Assembly: GCA_014800815.1 (NCBI GenBank)
Contig: JAAVFI010000069.1
Span: 1-64,000, forward strand
Length of the DNA: 64,000 nt
From: Bacteroidales bacterium
Lineage (GTDB): Bacteria > Bacteroidota > Bacteroidia > Bacteroidales > Muribaculaceae
Direction: 5' to 3'
The notes under the pieces were generated by a model. That model worked only from the letters and a program-made list of their open reading frames with translations, did no database searches and was not told where the DNA came from. A program made the translations under genes and the position numbers. This document shows, in pieces, positions 56,616 through 64,000 of the stretch (within the stretch, counting starts at the first letter, position 1; each line of letters begins with the position of its first letter).

Positions 56616-57191
56616 ATGGACGAACTTACAGAACTCCGGCAGCAGTTGGATATTTTGAAACGGCAGCTTGATAAATCGGCTATTGTCAACGAGAAGCTTA
56701 TGGTCGAAGTGATGAAGCAGAAATCTGCATGGCAGAACGGGCTGTTCAAATTTTTAGTGATCGTACTGCCCATACTTGTCGTGTTTGTATTCGGTGTGTG
56801 CTACCTGTGGCACATCAATATCTGGATTGCCATTACCTACCTTATAGCGGCAATAGCCGATACCGCTCTCGACTACAAGACCACCCGCATATCGCCGAAA
56901 GATATTTCATCGCTCGATACTCTTTCTTTGCGACGCAAACTGATAAAGCAGAAGCGCCTCCGCTTCCTCCAATACCTTATTTCCACACCGCTGGCTCTCG
57001 CCTGGTCGGCATGGTTTGTTTACGATATAATTTTCGCAAGGATGCCTGTCGATGCCGATACCGCTGTGTGGAATGTACTTGCCTGGACGGTGATAGGCAT
57101 AGTAGTTGTTGTTGCGTCGATAGTCTGCTACGTGATTTATGCCAAGATGCAGCGCACCAGTCAGGAGCTCATTGATATGCTTGAAGAATAG
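56616..57191 (+). CDS. Four-span membrane protein paired with the ECF sigma factor
   Basis: This protein has 191 aa. A short charged N-terminal coiled coil (MDELTELRQQLDILKRQLDK) faces the cytosol. Two membrane spans follow (FLVIVLPILVVFVFGVCYLW; IWIAITYLIAAIADTALDY), then a basic loop (SLRRKLIKQKRLRFL) and two more spans. The layout would suit a membrane anti-sigma or regulator, but no known anti-sigma domain is recognised. It starts 2 bp after the sigma gene, and the stop is 9 bp from the convergent MscS gene. Confidence 0.7.
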   Translation: MDELTELRQQLDILKRQLDKSAIVNEKLMVEVMKQKSAWQNGLFKFLVIVLPILVVFVFGVCYLWHINIWIAITYLIAAIADTALDYKTTRISPKDISSLDTLSLRRKLIKQKRLRFLQYLISTPLALAWSAWFVYDIIFARMPVDADTAVWNVLAWTVIGIVVVVASIVCYVIYAKMQRTSQELIDMLEE

Positions 57192-57200
57192 AGGCTCCGT

Positions 57201-59033
57201 CTACTCATCCCGCATCTGGTCGGTCGGAATTGTCGACGCGCTGCCGTCGCGGGTGGCCACGAAGCGCGGCGACATGATTTCAATGCCCGCATCATTGAAT
57301 GTGTCCTGAATATTCTGGAGCAGAGCCGACATGATATCGCCTATGCGGTCGGCATCTTTGATGTAGGCATTTATCTGGTAGCAGGGATAGTAGTCCTGCA
57401 GTTCGGTCTCGAGCACAAACGGCTTGGGATGTTCGAGCACGCCCGGAGTGCTGCGGGCGGCGTTGATGAGCAGCTGGTGCACGAGTCGCCACGGCGCATC
57501 GTAGCCAATCGTCACCGTCGTATGGATTATGAGGCCGAACTGACGGGCCGATGCACTGTAGTTGACCGTGTGCGACGACATGATGAACGAGTTCGGTATA
57601 GTCACCACTTCGTTCTTGGGCGTGCGCAGACGCGTAACGAAGGGAGTTTTCTCTATCACATTGCCCGTTGTATCGTTGAGTTTGATGCGGTCGCCGATTT
57701 TGAAGGGGCGCATGTAGGTAATTACCAGACCCGCTATGATATTGCCTATCACCGTGCTCGACCCGAGCGAAACTATAAGACCCACAAACACCGATATACC
57801 CTGGAATACTCCCGAATTTGACCCCGGCAGATAAGGATATATCATGGCAATCATGAAGGCGTAGAGCAGGAAGCGGATGATGTTGAACGACGGTCTCGCC
57901 CAGTCGGGGTAGAACCCGTTGATTTTCAGTTTATCGTGCTCAATCTCCGACGCGAGATAGCGCAAGCCCTTGATAAGATACCTGATACAGAACCATATCA
58001 CGAGGATTATGAAGAGATTGGGTATATAGTCGACTATCGAGCCGAACACCATTTTTATCGGCTCGAGGATGTAGGCGAAAATCGTCAGCGCCAGCTTCTC
58101 GGTCTGCGGGAAAATAGCGAAAAGTATAGGCACGCTGAACATCAGCTGAATGAGGATGACGATGTAGCGCAGAATGTTGCTGAAGAATATCAGTATGCGC
58201 CCGAGCTGACGCGTGTTGAGCAGCTCATAGTCGCGGATGATTACCGGCTTGAGCCTCTGGCGGCGGAAGTGCACTATATATCGGCGCAGTTTGCGGAAAA
58301 GATAGTTCGTGAGTTTGAAGAGCAGATACTGCACCACGAGTACGAGAACGAACAGCGCCGCACGGGTCAGGATTTCGCGCAGCGAATGTCCCTCCTGCAG
58401 CTCCTTGATTTTACCCTCGATTACAGGCACATATTCACGAGCAAGTTCACGGCGCGTACTTCCCGCCCAGAGAGCGTCCTGGTCGGTGACAGTGATTATC
58501 ACCTTGTCGCCGTACATGAGGTCGACATACGTTTCGTTGTCGAACGTCGCCACAGAGTCGGCCTTCGCGCGCCTGTCCTTGCTTATCTTCAAAATTATTT
58601 CCGAGGTCATCGCCGCACGGTCGGCAGCCGAATATCCTCCTCTGTTGGCGTACAGCGTGAGCAGCGTGTCGCCTTCCACCACAACGGGCACACCCGGAGT
58701 CTGAGCCCTGAGCGAGTCTATGCGTTGGCGCTGAGCGACAAGGCGTAGCGAGTCGGCGGTCGAATTGATGTTGCGCGCATTGTCAATCTCCTCGCGGAGC
58801 AGAGCCTCCGTCATCATCATATCGCGCACCTGCTGCTCGAGCTCCTGCATGCGTGCCGAGTCGCGCCGCAGACGCTCCTCCACGGGGATTACCGAATCGG
58901 CGGCTGCCGACACCGAGTCGCCGTTGAGAGCCGTGCGGATAAACTTTCCGGCCCGTTGAAACATCTGAGCCTCGGCGGGCAGCGTGCACGCCATACTGAT
59001 ACAGAACAGGATATACAGAGCGATACGTTTCAT
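57201..59033 (-). CDS. MscS family mechanosensitive channel
   Basis: This protein has 610 aa with a signal peptide (cleavage near AEA). A periplasmic coiled-coil region (about 45-110, RMQELEQQVRDMMMTEALLREE) precedes several membrane spans. The MscS core is at about 440-510: GLIVSLGSSTVIGNIIAGLVITYMRPFKIGDRIKLND and RTPKNEVVTIPNSFIM. A C-terminal vestibule domain ends near IEIMSPRFVATRDG. It opens on membrane tension to release solutes. The large N-terminal part resembles YbiO/YnaI-type longer channels. Confidence 0.9.
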   Translation of the reverse strand: MKRIALYILFCISMACTLPAEAQMFQRAGKFIRTALNGDSVSAAADSVIPVEERLRRDSARMQELEQQVRDMMMTEALLREEIDNARNINSTADSLRLVAQRQRIDSLRAQTPGVPVVVEGDTLLTLYANRGGYSAADRAAMTSEIILKISKDRRAKADSVATFDNETYVDLMYGDKVIITVTDQDALWAGSTRRELAREYVPVIEGKIKELQEGHSLREILTRAALFVLVLVVQYLLFKLTNYLFRKLRRYIVHFRRQRLKPVIIRDYELLNTRQLGRILIFFSNILRYIVILIQLMFSVPILFAIFPQTEKLALTIFAYILEPIKMVFGSIVDYIPNLFIILVIWFCIRYLIKGLRYLASEIEHDKLKINGFYPDWARPSFNIIRFLLYAFMIAMIYPYLPGSNSGVFQGISVFVGLIVSLGSSTVIGNIIAGLVITYMRPFKIGDRIKLNDTTGNVIEKTPFVTRLRTPKNEVVTIPNSFIMSSHTVNYSASARQFGLIIHTTVTIGYDAPWRLVHQLLINAARSTPGVLEHPKPFVLETELQDYYPCYQINAYIKDADRIGDIMSALLQNIQDTFNDAGIEIMSPRFVATRDGSASTIPTDQMRDE

Positions 59034-59052
59034 GGTGAAATCTTCTTTGCCG

Positions 59053-59060
59053 CAAAGTTA
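59053..59060 (-). promoter_or_regulatory. -7 box of the MscS gene
   Basis: TAACTTTG on the minus strand, 19 bp before the ATG. The expected -33 TTTG is not clear (only TTTA further out). Confidence 0.45.
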
Positions 59061-59111
59061 ACTTAAATATTTTGAATATCGAGTAAACGGACGTGGTAGC
59101 CGAGCACAGAA

Positions 59112-59143
59112 TTTGTATAACCCGTCCTCTTTTTGTAATTTTG
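59112..59143 (+). promoter_or_regulatory. Promoter of the 455-aa secreted protein
   Basis: TTTG (59112-59115), 20 nt, then TAATTTTG (59136-59143), an exact consensus. Leader about 15 nt. It is divergent from the MscS gene; the stretch 59061-59111 between them holds no other feature. Confidence 0.85.
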
Positions 59144-59161
59144 TAGCGTTATACTAAAGCT

Positions 59162-60529
59162 ATGAAACGAATAAGTCTTATATTACTTGTACTCTGCGCG
59201 TCTGTGGCAGCTGCTTTTGCCGTCGAACGCTCCTTCTCGATTCGCTTCGGTGCTCCTTCGGCGAGTACCACCTCCCTTACCAATGCCAACTTTCTCACTG
59301 CCGTAAGCGCCGGCGCCGACTATATCGAATCGGTGACCAGTGTAGTAGCCGTTTTCCCCGAAACCGATGCCATACGCATCTCTTCGCAGAAGACCAACGG
59401 CAAATTCAATATTCACCTCAAGGAAGATGCGCAGGTCGTGGCCACACGCATTGTACTCGAAGCAAGCCGATACGACAACGACCGCGATGCCGAGGCTTCG
59501 ATTATGCTCAACTCCGAGACTCTCGAAATCCCTTCGGTTGAGCCCGACCTCTATACTCTCCACATCCCCTCTCGCCCCGAGAAGATACTCACAAATCTCA
59601 TCATCGACGTTGACCACCGAGTGTATCTGTCGGCCATTACCGTTTACTACGACGATGCCAACGGCTCGGTAGACCCCGTGCTCGAGACTGTAGCCACCCC
59701 CGTGTTTACCCCCGCAGGAGGTACCGTCACTGCAGGCAGCCTCGTTGAGATTGCCACCTCTACCCCCGGAGCCACTGTCTACTATACCGTCGACGGTACC
59801 GAACCCACATCTTCGGCTATCGAATACACCGGCCCGATAGAGCTCAATCACGACATCACGCTCCGAGCCTTTGCCGTCGCTGAAGGCATGAAACCTTCCG
59901 AAATAGCATCAGCATCGTTCGTCGTGCGCAACCCCGAGGCCACCCTCGAGTCATTCTTCAATTTTGCCGCACCCGAAACCCTCACCCCCTCCGTAGCCGC
60001 TCCCGAGCCTAAAGAATATGTAGACCTCGACGGTCGCTCGTTCTCCGACGGCGACGTAGTGATAACCTTTGCCGCGACCGGCACGGGCAACACTCATGTG
60101 CGCCTCTACGGCTCCTACGACGCCGGTACCGACCTCCGTATCTACGACGGCGATATGGTGACGGTGCGCGCCATAAATCCCGCAATGGCTATTGCCTCGG
60201 TAAGCGTCACCCTCTCGACCAGCGGAACCGACGCCGACGCATGGTTCACCGCCTCCGACGGCGAGTGGATATGGGAGCGCGACTGCTGGGAACCCACCGA
60301 CGACTACCCCGTGAACGTCCTCGACCTCACCTCATTTATGCAGAGCCGCATTTCTTCAATGTCGGTGACTCTTAAAGCTGTATCAGGCGTCGAGCTCCGC
60401 GGACTCGTCACTCCGGCCGAAGAAGAAGTACTCTACGATCTCAGCGGCCGCCGTGTCGGAAAACCCGACGCAGGCTTCTACATCCGCCTCAGAGGCGACA
60501 AAGCCGAGAAGATAGCAGTGCGCAAATGA
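59162..60529 (+). CDS. Secreted protein with chitobiase-type domain and type IX-like tail
   Basis: This protein has 455 aa. Signal peptide MKRISLILLVLCASVAAAFA. A beta-rich N-terminal region (to about 175) is followed by a chitobiase/HEX-C-like domain (about 180-255: PVFTPAGGTVTAGSLVEIAT, VYYTVDGTEPTSS, ITLRAFAVAEGM). A second beta domain and a final segment (VLYDLSGRRVGKPDAGFYIR, ending KIAVRK) follow. That final pattern, Y-L-G-RV-G-YI-K, is like the tails of the two large proteins at the start of the window. No catalytic site seen; adhesin or glycan binding is inference. Confidence 0.83.
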   Translation: MKRISLILLVLCASVAAAFAVERSFSIRFGAPSASTTSLTNANFLTAVSAGADYIESVTSVVAVFPETDAIRISSQKTNGKFNIHLKEDAQVVATRIVLEASRYDNDRDAEASIMLNSETLEIPSVEPDLYTLHIPSRPEKILTNLIIDVDHRVYLSAITVYYDDANGSVDPVLETVATPVFTPAGGTVTAGSLVEIATSTPGATVYYTVDGTEPTSSAIEYTGPIELNHDITLRAFAVAEGMKPSEIASASFVVRNPEATLESFFNFAAPETLTPSVAAPEPKEYVDLDGRSFSDGDVVITFAATGTGNTHVRLYGSYDAGTDLRIYDGDMVTVRAINPAMAIASVSVTLSTSGTDADAWFTASDGEWIWERDCWEPTDDYPVNVLDLTSFMQSRISSMSVTLKAVSGVELRGLVTPAEEEVLYDLSGRRVGKPDAGFYIRLRGDKAEKIAVRK

Positions 60530-60549
60530 GTGATTATAAAGAGATGATT

Positions 60550-60580
60550 TTTGCCGTTTGGCCGAAAATTACTAATTTTG
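60550..60580 (+). promoter_or_regulatory. Promoter of the glsA-glsB pair
   Basis: TTTG (60550-60553), 19 nt, then TAATTTTG (60573-60580). Leader about 12 nt before ATG 60598. Confidence 0.82.
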
Positions 60581-60597
60581 CGGCTTAATCGGACAAA

Positions 60598-61440
60598 ATG
60601 TCGACATCAGGTCCTATAAAGATAGACGTTGCTTCGGTGCTTGCCTCCCGCCTCGGGAAGCGGGCACGACTGATACCGCGATTTCTGGTGCGGGGCGTCG
60701 AGAAACTTATCTGCCAGGACGACCTCAACGCGCTCCTTGAGCATAACTACCCCCTGCGCGGCGCCGCTTTCTGCCGCGGAGTGATGAAAGAGATGAATAT
60801 CCGTCTCGACGTGTGCAATGCCGACCGCATGCCCGCCGACCCGCGCGTAGTAGTAGTGTCGAATCATCCCCTCGGAGGCCTCGACGGCATAGCAATGATT
60901 GCCTGGCTCTCCGAGCGATATCCCGATAAACCCGTACATTTCATAGTCAACGACCTCCTCATGGCCGTCGAGCCCTTGCGCGACTGCTTCGTGCCCGTCA
61001 ACAAGCACGGCGCTCAGAACCGCGACTACGCCCGGCAGCTCGACGAGGTGCTCGCCGGCGACGGTCCCGTGGTGATATATCCCGCCGGACTCGTATCGCG
61101 CTTGCACGACGACGGGCGCATTGCCGACCTCAACTGGCGCAAAATGGCGGTGATGAAAGCCTTGGAGAGCAGACGCGATATCGTGCCCGTACATTTCGAC
61201 GGCCAAAACTCCATGTCGTTCTACCGCTGGGCGCGCCGACGTGTGGCCGCAGGCATACGGTTCAACTATGAGATGATGTTGCTCCCGCGCGAACTCGTGC
61301 GAAGCCGCAATAAAACTTTCACTCTTACGGTGGGCCATGTCGTGCCCTGGCAGTCGCTGGCCGGCCGACATCCGGTCGTTGCGGCTCAGGAACTGCGCTC
61401 TACCGTCTATTCCCTTGTAAAACGCGATTCAATATCATGA
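60598..61440 (+). CDS. glsA: O-acyltransferase of glycine-lipid synthesis (GlsA-like)
   Basis: This protein has 280 aa, a PlsC-type lysophospholipid acyltransferase. The catalytic motif reads VVVVSNHPLGGLDGIAM, with five residues between His and Asp rather than the usual four, a variant of this branch. FVPVNKHG and VVIYPAGLVSRL are the substrate motifs II and III. In Bacteroides thetaiotaomicron, GlsA adds the second acyl chain to N-acyl-glycine lipids; the GNAT partner GlsB lies next to it, as here. The overlap with glsB is 4 bp (ATGA). Orthology is inferred from pattern and pairing. Confidence 0.8.
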   Translation: MSTSGPIKIDVASVLASRLGKRARLIPRFLVRGVEKLICQDDLNALLEHNYPLRGAAFCRGVMKEMNIRLDVCNADRMPADPRVVVVSNHPLGGLDGIAMIAWLSERYPDKPVHFIVNDLLMAVEPLRDCFVPVNKHGAQNRDYARQLDEVLAGDGPVVIYPAGLVSRLHDDGRIADLNWRKMAVMKALESRRDIVPVHFDGQNSMSFYRWARRRVAAGIRFNYEMMLLPRELVRSRNKTFTLTVGHVVPWQSLAGRHPVVAAQELRSTVYSLVKRDSIS

Positions 61441-62393
61441 ACGAAGCAATAATCTCACCGGTAGATGTAAGCCTCATCGAAGCCGAACTCACTCCCGAAC
61501 GATTTCTCCGCACATCAAATAAAGGTGGCAATGAGATTTATATAGTCACGGCTCACAACGCTCCCAATACCATGCGGGAGATCGGGCGTCTCAGGGAGAT
61601 CGCATTCAGGCTTGCCGGTGGTGGTACGGGCTTGAGCTGCGATATCGACAGATACGATACCATGGAGGTGCCCTGCAGTCAGCTTATAGTCTGGGACCCC
61701 GACAGCAAGCTCATCCTTGGAGGATACAGGTTCATCCTCGGCCGCGATATCCGCATCACCCCCGACGGCGCACCCGATATCGCCACAGCCCACCTCTTCG
61801 GATTCTCCGATAAGTTCATGAGCGACTATCTCCCCTATACCATAGAACTCGGCCGCTCCTTCGTGCGTCCCGAATATCAGTCGTCACGCGCGGGAGCAAA
61901 GGCGCTCTACGCCCTCGACAACCTCTGGGACGGCCTCGGTTCGCTCACGGTGCTCAACCCCGAGATTAAATATCTCTTCGGCAAAGTGACCATGTACCCG
62001 AGCTACGTAGCCCATTGCCGCAACCTCATACTCCACTTTCTCCACAAATATTTCCCTGACCCCGACGGCCTCGTATACCCGCTCCGCCCGCTCGTTACAG
62101 ACTCCGATGAAGCCGAACTCGATGCCGTATTCGACGGCGGCGACTTCAAGAGCGACCTCCGCATACTCAATGCCAAGGTACGCGAGCACGGAGTGGCCGT
62201 GCCCCCGCTCGTGCACGCCTATATGAGCCTCTCGCCCACGATGAGAATGTTCGGAACATCGATCAACGACGAGTTCGGCGACGTAGAGGAGAGCGGTATC
62301 CTGCTCACTATCGCCGATATCTTCGAAGAGAAAAAGCAGCGCCACATCGACACCTTCCGCATGGAAGAGTGCGGCTCTGAAAACAATCAATAA
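61437..62393 (+). CDS. glsB: GNAT N-acyltransferase of glycine-lipid synthesis (GlsB-like)
   Basis: This protein has 318 aa. It belongs to the hemolysin/OlsB-like acyltransferases. MREIGRLREIAFRLAGGGTG, SQLIVWDPDSKLILGGYRF and TIELGRSFVRPEYQSSRAGAKALYALDNLWDGLG are the conserved blocks. GlsB of Bacteroides makes N-acyl-glycine from glycine and an acyl-ACP. Together with the preceding gene it should form glycine or related amino-acid lipids of the membrane. purB follows 30 bp later. Confidence 0.82.
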   Translation: MNEAIISPVDVSLIEAELTPERFLRTSNKGGNEIYIVTAHNAPNTMREIGRLREIAFRLAGGGTGLSCDIDRYDTMEVPCSQLIVWDPDSKLILGGYRFILGRDIRITPDGAPDIATAHLFGFSDKFMSDYLPYTIELGRSFVRPEYQSSRAGAKALYALDNLWDGLGSLTVLNPEIKYLFGKVTMYPSYVAHCRNLILHFLHKYFPDPDGLVYPLRPLVTDSDEAELDAVFDGGDFKSDLRILNAKVREHGVAVPPLVHAYMSLSPTMRMFGTSINDEFGDVEESGILLTIADIFEEKKQRHIDTFRMEECGSENNQ

Positions 62394-62423
62394 ATCCAAT
62401 CACACCAAATATATATCTTTAAA

Positions 62424-63770
62424 ATGTCGCTCACCGCAATTTCACCTGTCGACGGACGCTATCAGTCGAAAACTCAGGCCCTCTCAGCCTACTTTTCGGA
62501 GTACGCCACCATTCGCTATCGCGTAAAAGTGGAAGTTGAATATTTCATAGCACTTTCAGATGCCGGACTCCCTCAGCTCCCCAAACTCGACGATTCTGTA
62601 AAGGCCGCTCTGCGCAGCATCTACAGCCCCGAAAACTTCACTGTAGAAGAAGCTCAGAAGGTGAAAGACATTGAGAGCGTCACCAACCACGACGTTAAAG
62701 CCGTGGAGTACTACCTCAAGCAGCAGTTCGATGCCCTCGGTCTCTCCGATATCAAAGAATTCATCCACTTCGGTCTCACCTCGCAGGATATCAACAATAC
62801 CGCATTCCCCATGATGACAGGCGATGCGCTCCGTGAGGTTATCCTCCCCGAATTCAAAGAACTCGTAGACAAGCTCGACGCACTCGCTCACGAGTACGAA
62901 GGCGTGGCTATGCTTGCCAAGACCCACGGACAGCCCGCATCCCCCACAACCCTCGGCAAAGAGCTCTACGTATTCGTATACCGCCTCCGCGAGCAGCTCC
63001 GCACCCTCGAGGCTGTGCCCCTCTCGGCAAAGTTCGGCGGTGCTACAGGCAACTTCAACGCTCACCGTCTGGCTTATCCCGCCACCGACTGGCGTGCCTT
63101 CGGCCGCTCATTCCTCTCCACCCTCGGCCTCGTGCGTGAAGAGTACACCACACAGATATCAAACTACGACAACCTTGCCGCACTCTTCGACGCCCTCCGT
63201 CGTTGCTGCACTATCATCGTAGACCTCGACCGCGACGTATGGCAGTACATATCGATGAACTACTTCAAGCAGCGCATCAAAGCCGGTGAGGTAGGTTCGT
63301 CGGCAATGCCCCACAAGGTCAACCCCATCGACTTCGAAAACTCCGAAGGCAACCTCGGCGTAGCAGGTGCGCTCCTCGATCATCTCGCAGTTAAGCTCCC
63401 CGTATCTCGCCTCCAGCGCGACCTCACCGACTCTACTGTCCTCCGCAACGTCGGTGTGCCCTTCGCCCACATCCTCATCGCCCTCAAGTCCACACTCAAA
63501 GGCCTCGGCAAACTCATCCTCAACCGTGAGGCTATCGACGCCGACCTCGACGGATGCTGGAGCGTAGTGGCCGAAGCCATTCAGACCGTCCTCCGCCGCG
63601 AAGGATACCCCAACCCCTACGAAACACTTAAAGCCCTGACTCGCACCAACTCAAAGGTCGACGGTGCCGCAATCGCCACCTTCATCGACTCACTCGAAGG
63701 CATCTCCGAAGATGTCCGCGCAGAGCTTCATACAATCACTCCCTCGAACTACGTAGGATACACCCTATGA
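62424..63770 (+). CDS. purB: Adenylosuccinate lyase
   Basis: This protein has 448 aa of the fumarase/aspartase superfamily. It splits SAICAR to AICAR and adenylosuccinate to AMP, each with release of fumarate, in purine synthesis. VTNHDVKAVEYYLK, FIHFGLTSQDINNTAFPMM, AKTHGQPASPTTLGKEL, GGATGNFNAH and the signature loop GSSAMPHKVNPIDFE are present. Length is typical of the E. coli-like form. It lies behind glsB, perhaps on the same transcript. Confidence 0.97.
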   Translation: MSLTAISPVDGRYQSKTQALSAYFSEYATIRYRVKVEVEYFIALSDAGLPQLPKLDDSVKAALRSIYSPENFTVEEAQKVKDIESVTNHDVKAVEYYLKQQFDALGLSDIKEFIHFGLTSQDINNTAFPMMTGDALREVILPEFKELVDKLDALAHEYEGVAMLAKTHGQPASPTTLGKELYVFVYRLREQLRTLEAVPLSAKFGGATGNFNAHRLAYPATDWRAFGRSFLSTLGLVREEYTTQISNYDNLAALFDALRRCCTIIVDLDRDVWQYISMNYFKQRIKAGEVGSSAMPHKVNPIDFENSEGNLGVAGALLDHLAVKLPVSRLQRDLTDSTVLRNVGVPFAHILIALKSTLKGLGKLILNREAIDADLDGCWSVVAEAIQTVLRREGYPNPYETLKALTRTNSKVDGAAIATFIDSLEGISEDVRAELHTITPSNYVGYTL

Positions 63771-63787
63771 GTTAAAGACTGTTAATT

Positions 63788-63804
63788 ATTTGGAGCTTCC
63801 AAAT
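63788..63804. repeat. Inverted repeat over the -33 box of the tRNA promoter
   Basis: ATTTGGA (63788-63794), GCT, TCCAAAT (63798-63804): a perfect 7-bp palindrome 17 bp after the purB stop. It could be an operator or a weak purB terminator. Confidence 0.5.
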
Positions 63805-63820
63805 ATTGTTCCTACCTTTG
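63789..63820 (+). promoter_or_regulatory. Promoter of the initiator tRNA
   Basis: TTTG (63789-63792), 20 nt, then TACCTTTG (63813-63820), exact consensus; the tRNA begins 14 bp downstream. Confidence 0.85.
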
Positions 63821-63834
63821 CACTACGAAAACAT

Positions 63835-63906
<72 letters not shown>

Positions 63907-63907
63907 C

Positions 63908-63953
63908 AAAAATTTGAGAGGCCATACCGAAAGGTATGGCCTCAAATTTTTTA
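63908..63953 (+). terminator. Terminator of the initiator tRNA gene
   Basis: GCCATACC (63921-63928), loop GAAA, GGTATGGC (63933-63940), with TTTGAG/CTCAAA flanks (two-base bulge) and six T (63947-63952). A strong hairpin with a tetraloop; A-runs on the other side suggest it may work both ways. Confidence 0.88.
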
Positions 63954-63956
63954 TAG

Positions 63957-64000
63957 TAGCTTCCGAGGGAGGAAGCCCGCTCGCAGAGCGGCACCCTCCC
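63957..64000. repeat. Nested inverted repeats at the window edge
   Basis: GCTTCC/GGAAGC around 63959-63975, and GAGGG 63966-63970 with CCCTC 63994-63998 enclosing CCGCTC 63977-63982 and GAGCGG 63986-63991. The pattern is cut by the window end, so its nature is open. Confidence 0.45.

Overview
This window comes from a Bacteroidota chromosome, most likely a Bacteroidales member close to Muribaculaceae (family level is inference). The evidence is the recurring promoter TTTG, a spacer of 19-20 nt, then TAnnTTTG, which lies in front of many genes. The gene content also fits: a PorZ-type secretion protein, type IX-like C-terminal tails, a glycine-lipid acyltransferase pair, DUF4924, DUF5106 and PCMD proteins. 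No phage, insertion sequence or CRISPR array was seen.

Layout. 1-7.3 kb: a broken-off CDS end, then two long minus-strand secreted proteins (696 and 1443 aa) built from the same shuffled modules, each with its own promoter and terminator. 7.3-11 kb: a translationally coupled four-gene surface-glycan cassette on the plus strand. 11-15.2 kb: a minus-strand envelope operon with two sister beta-barrels, a PCMD lipoprotein and a porin. 15.3-23.3 kb: DUF4924, then a seven-gene minus-strand operon (DUF5106/thioredoxin protein, mnmA, bifunctional nuclease, nucleoside transporter, rsmE, kdsA, TPR protein). 23.4-33.6 kb: an AT-rich LtaS/sulfatase-like gene, nadA, leuS, rdgB, a PorZ-like gene, a hypothetical and panB.

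33.6-52.3 kb is one continuous str-S10-spc-alpha superoperon of 33 genes, from rpsL to rplQ, including fusA, secY, map, infA and rpoA. It has one strong promoter before rpsL and one clear terminator after rplQ. tuf and adk are absent. Most gaps are only a few bases, but four stretches are long and rich in inverted repeats: the rpsL leader, rpsL-rpsG, rpsN-rpsH and rpsK-rpsD. They sit just upstream of genes for S12, S7, S8 and S4. S7, S8 and S4 are known translational repressors in E. coli, so these are candidate autoregulatory RNAs.

52.3-64 kb: a lone PAS protein, pgeF, a YitT transporter, a ZIP metal transporter, msrAB, an ECF sigma factor with a membrane partner, an MscS channel, a secreted chitobiase-type protein with a type IX-like tail, the glsA-glsB pair, purB and the initiator tRNA-fMet. 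The strongest leads for new biology are the four structured ribosomal spacers, the paired modular secreted proteins, and the barrel-barrel-PCMD-porin operon.
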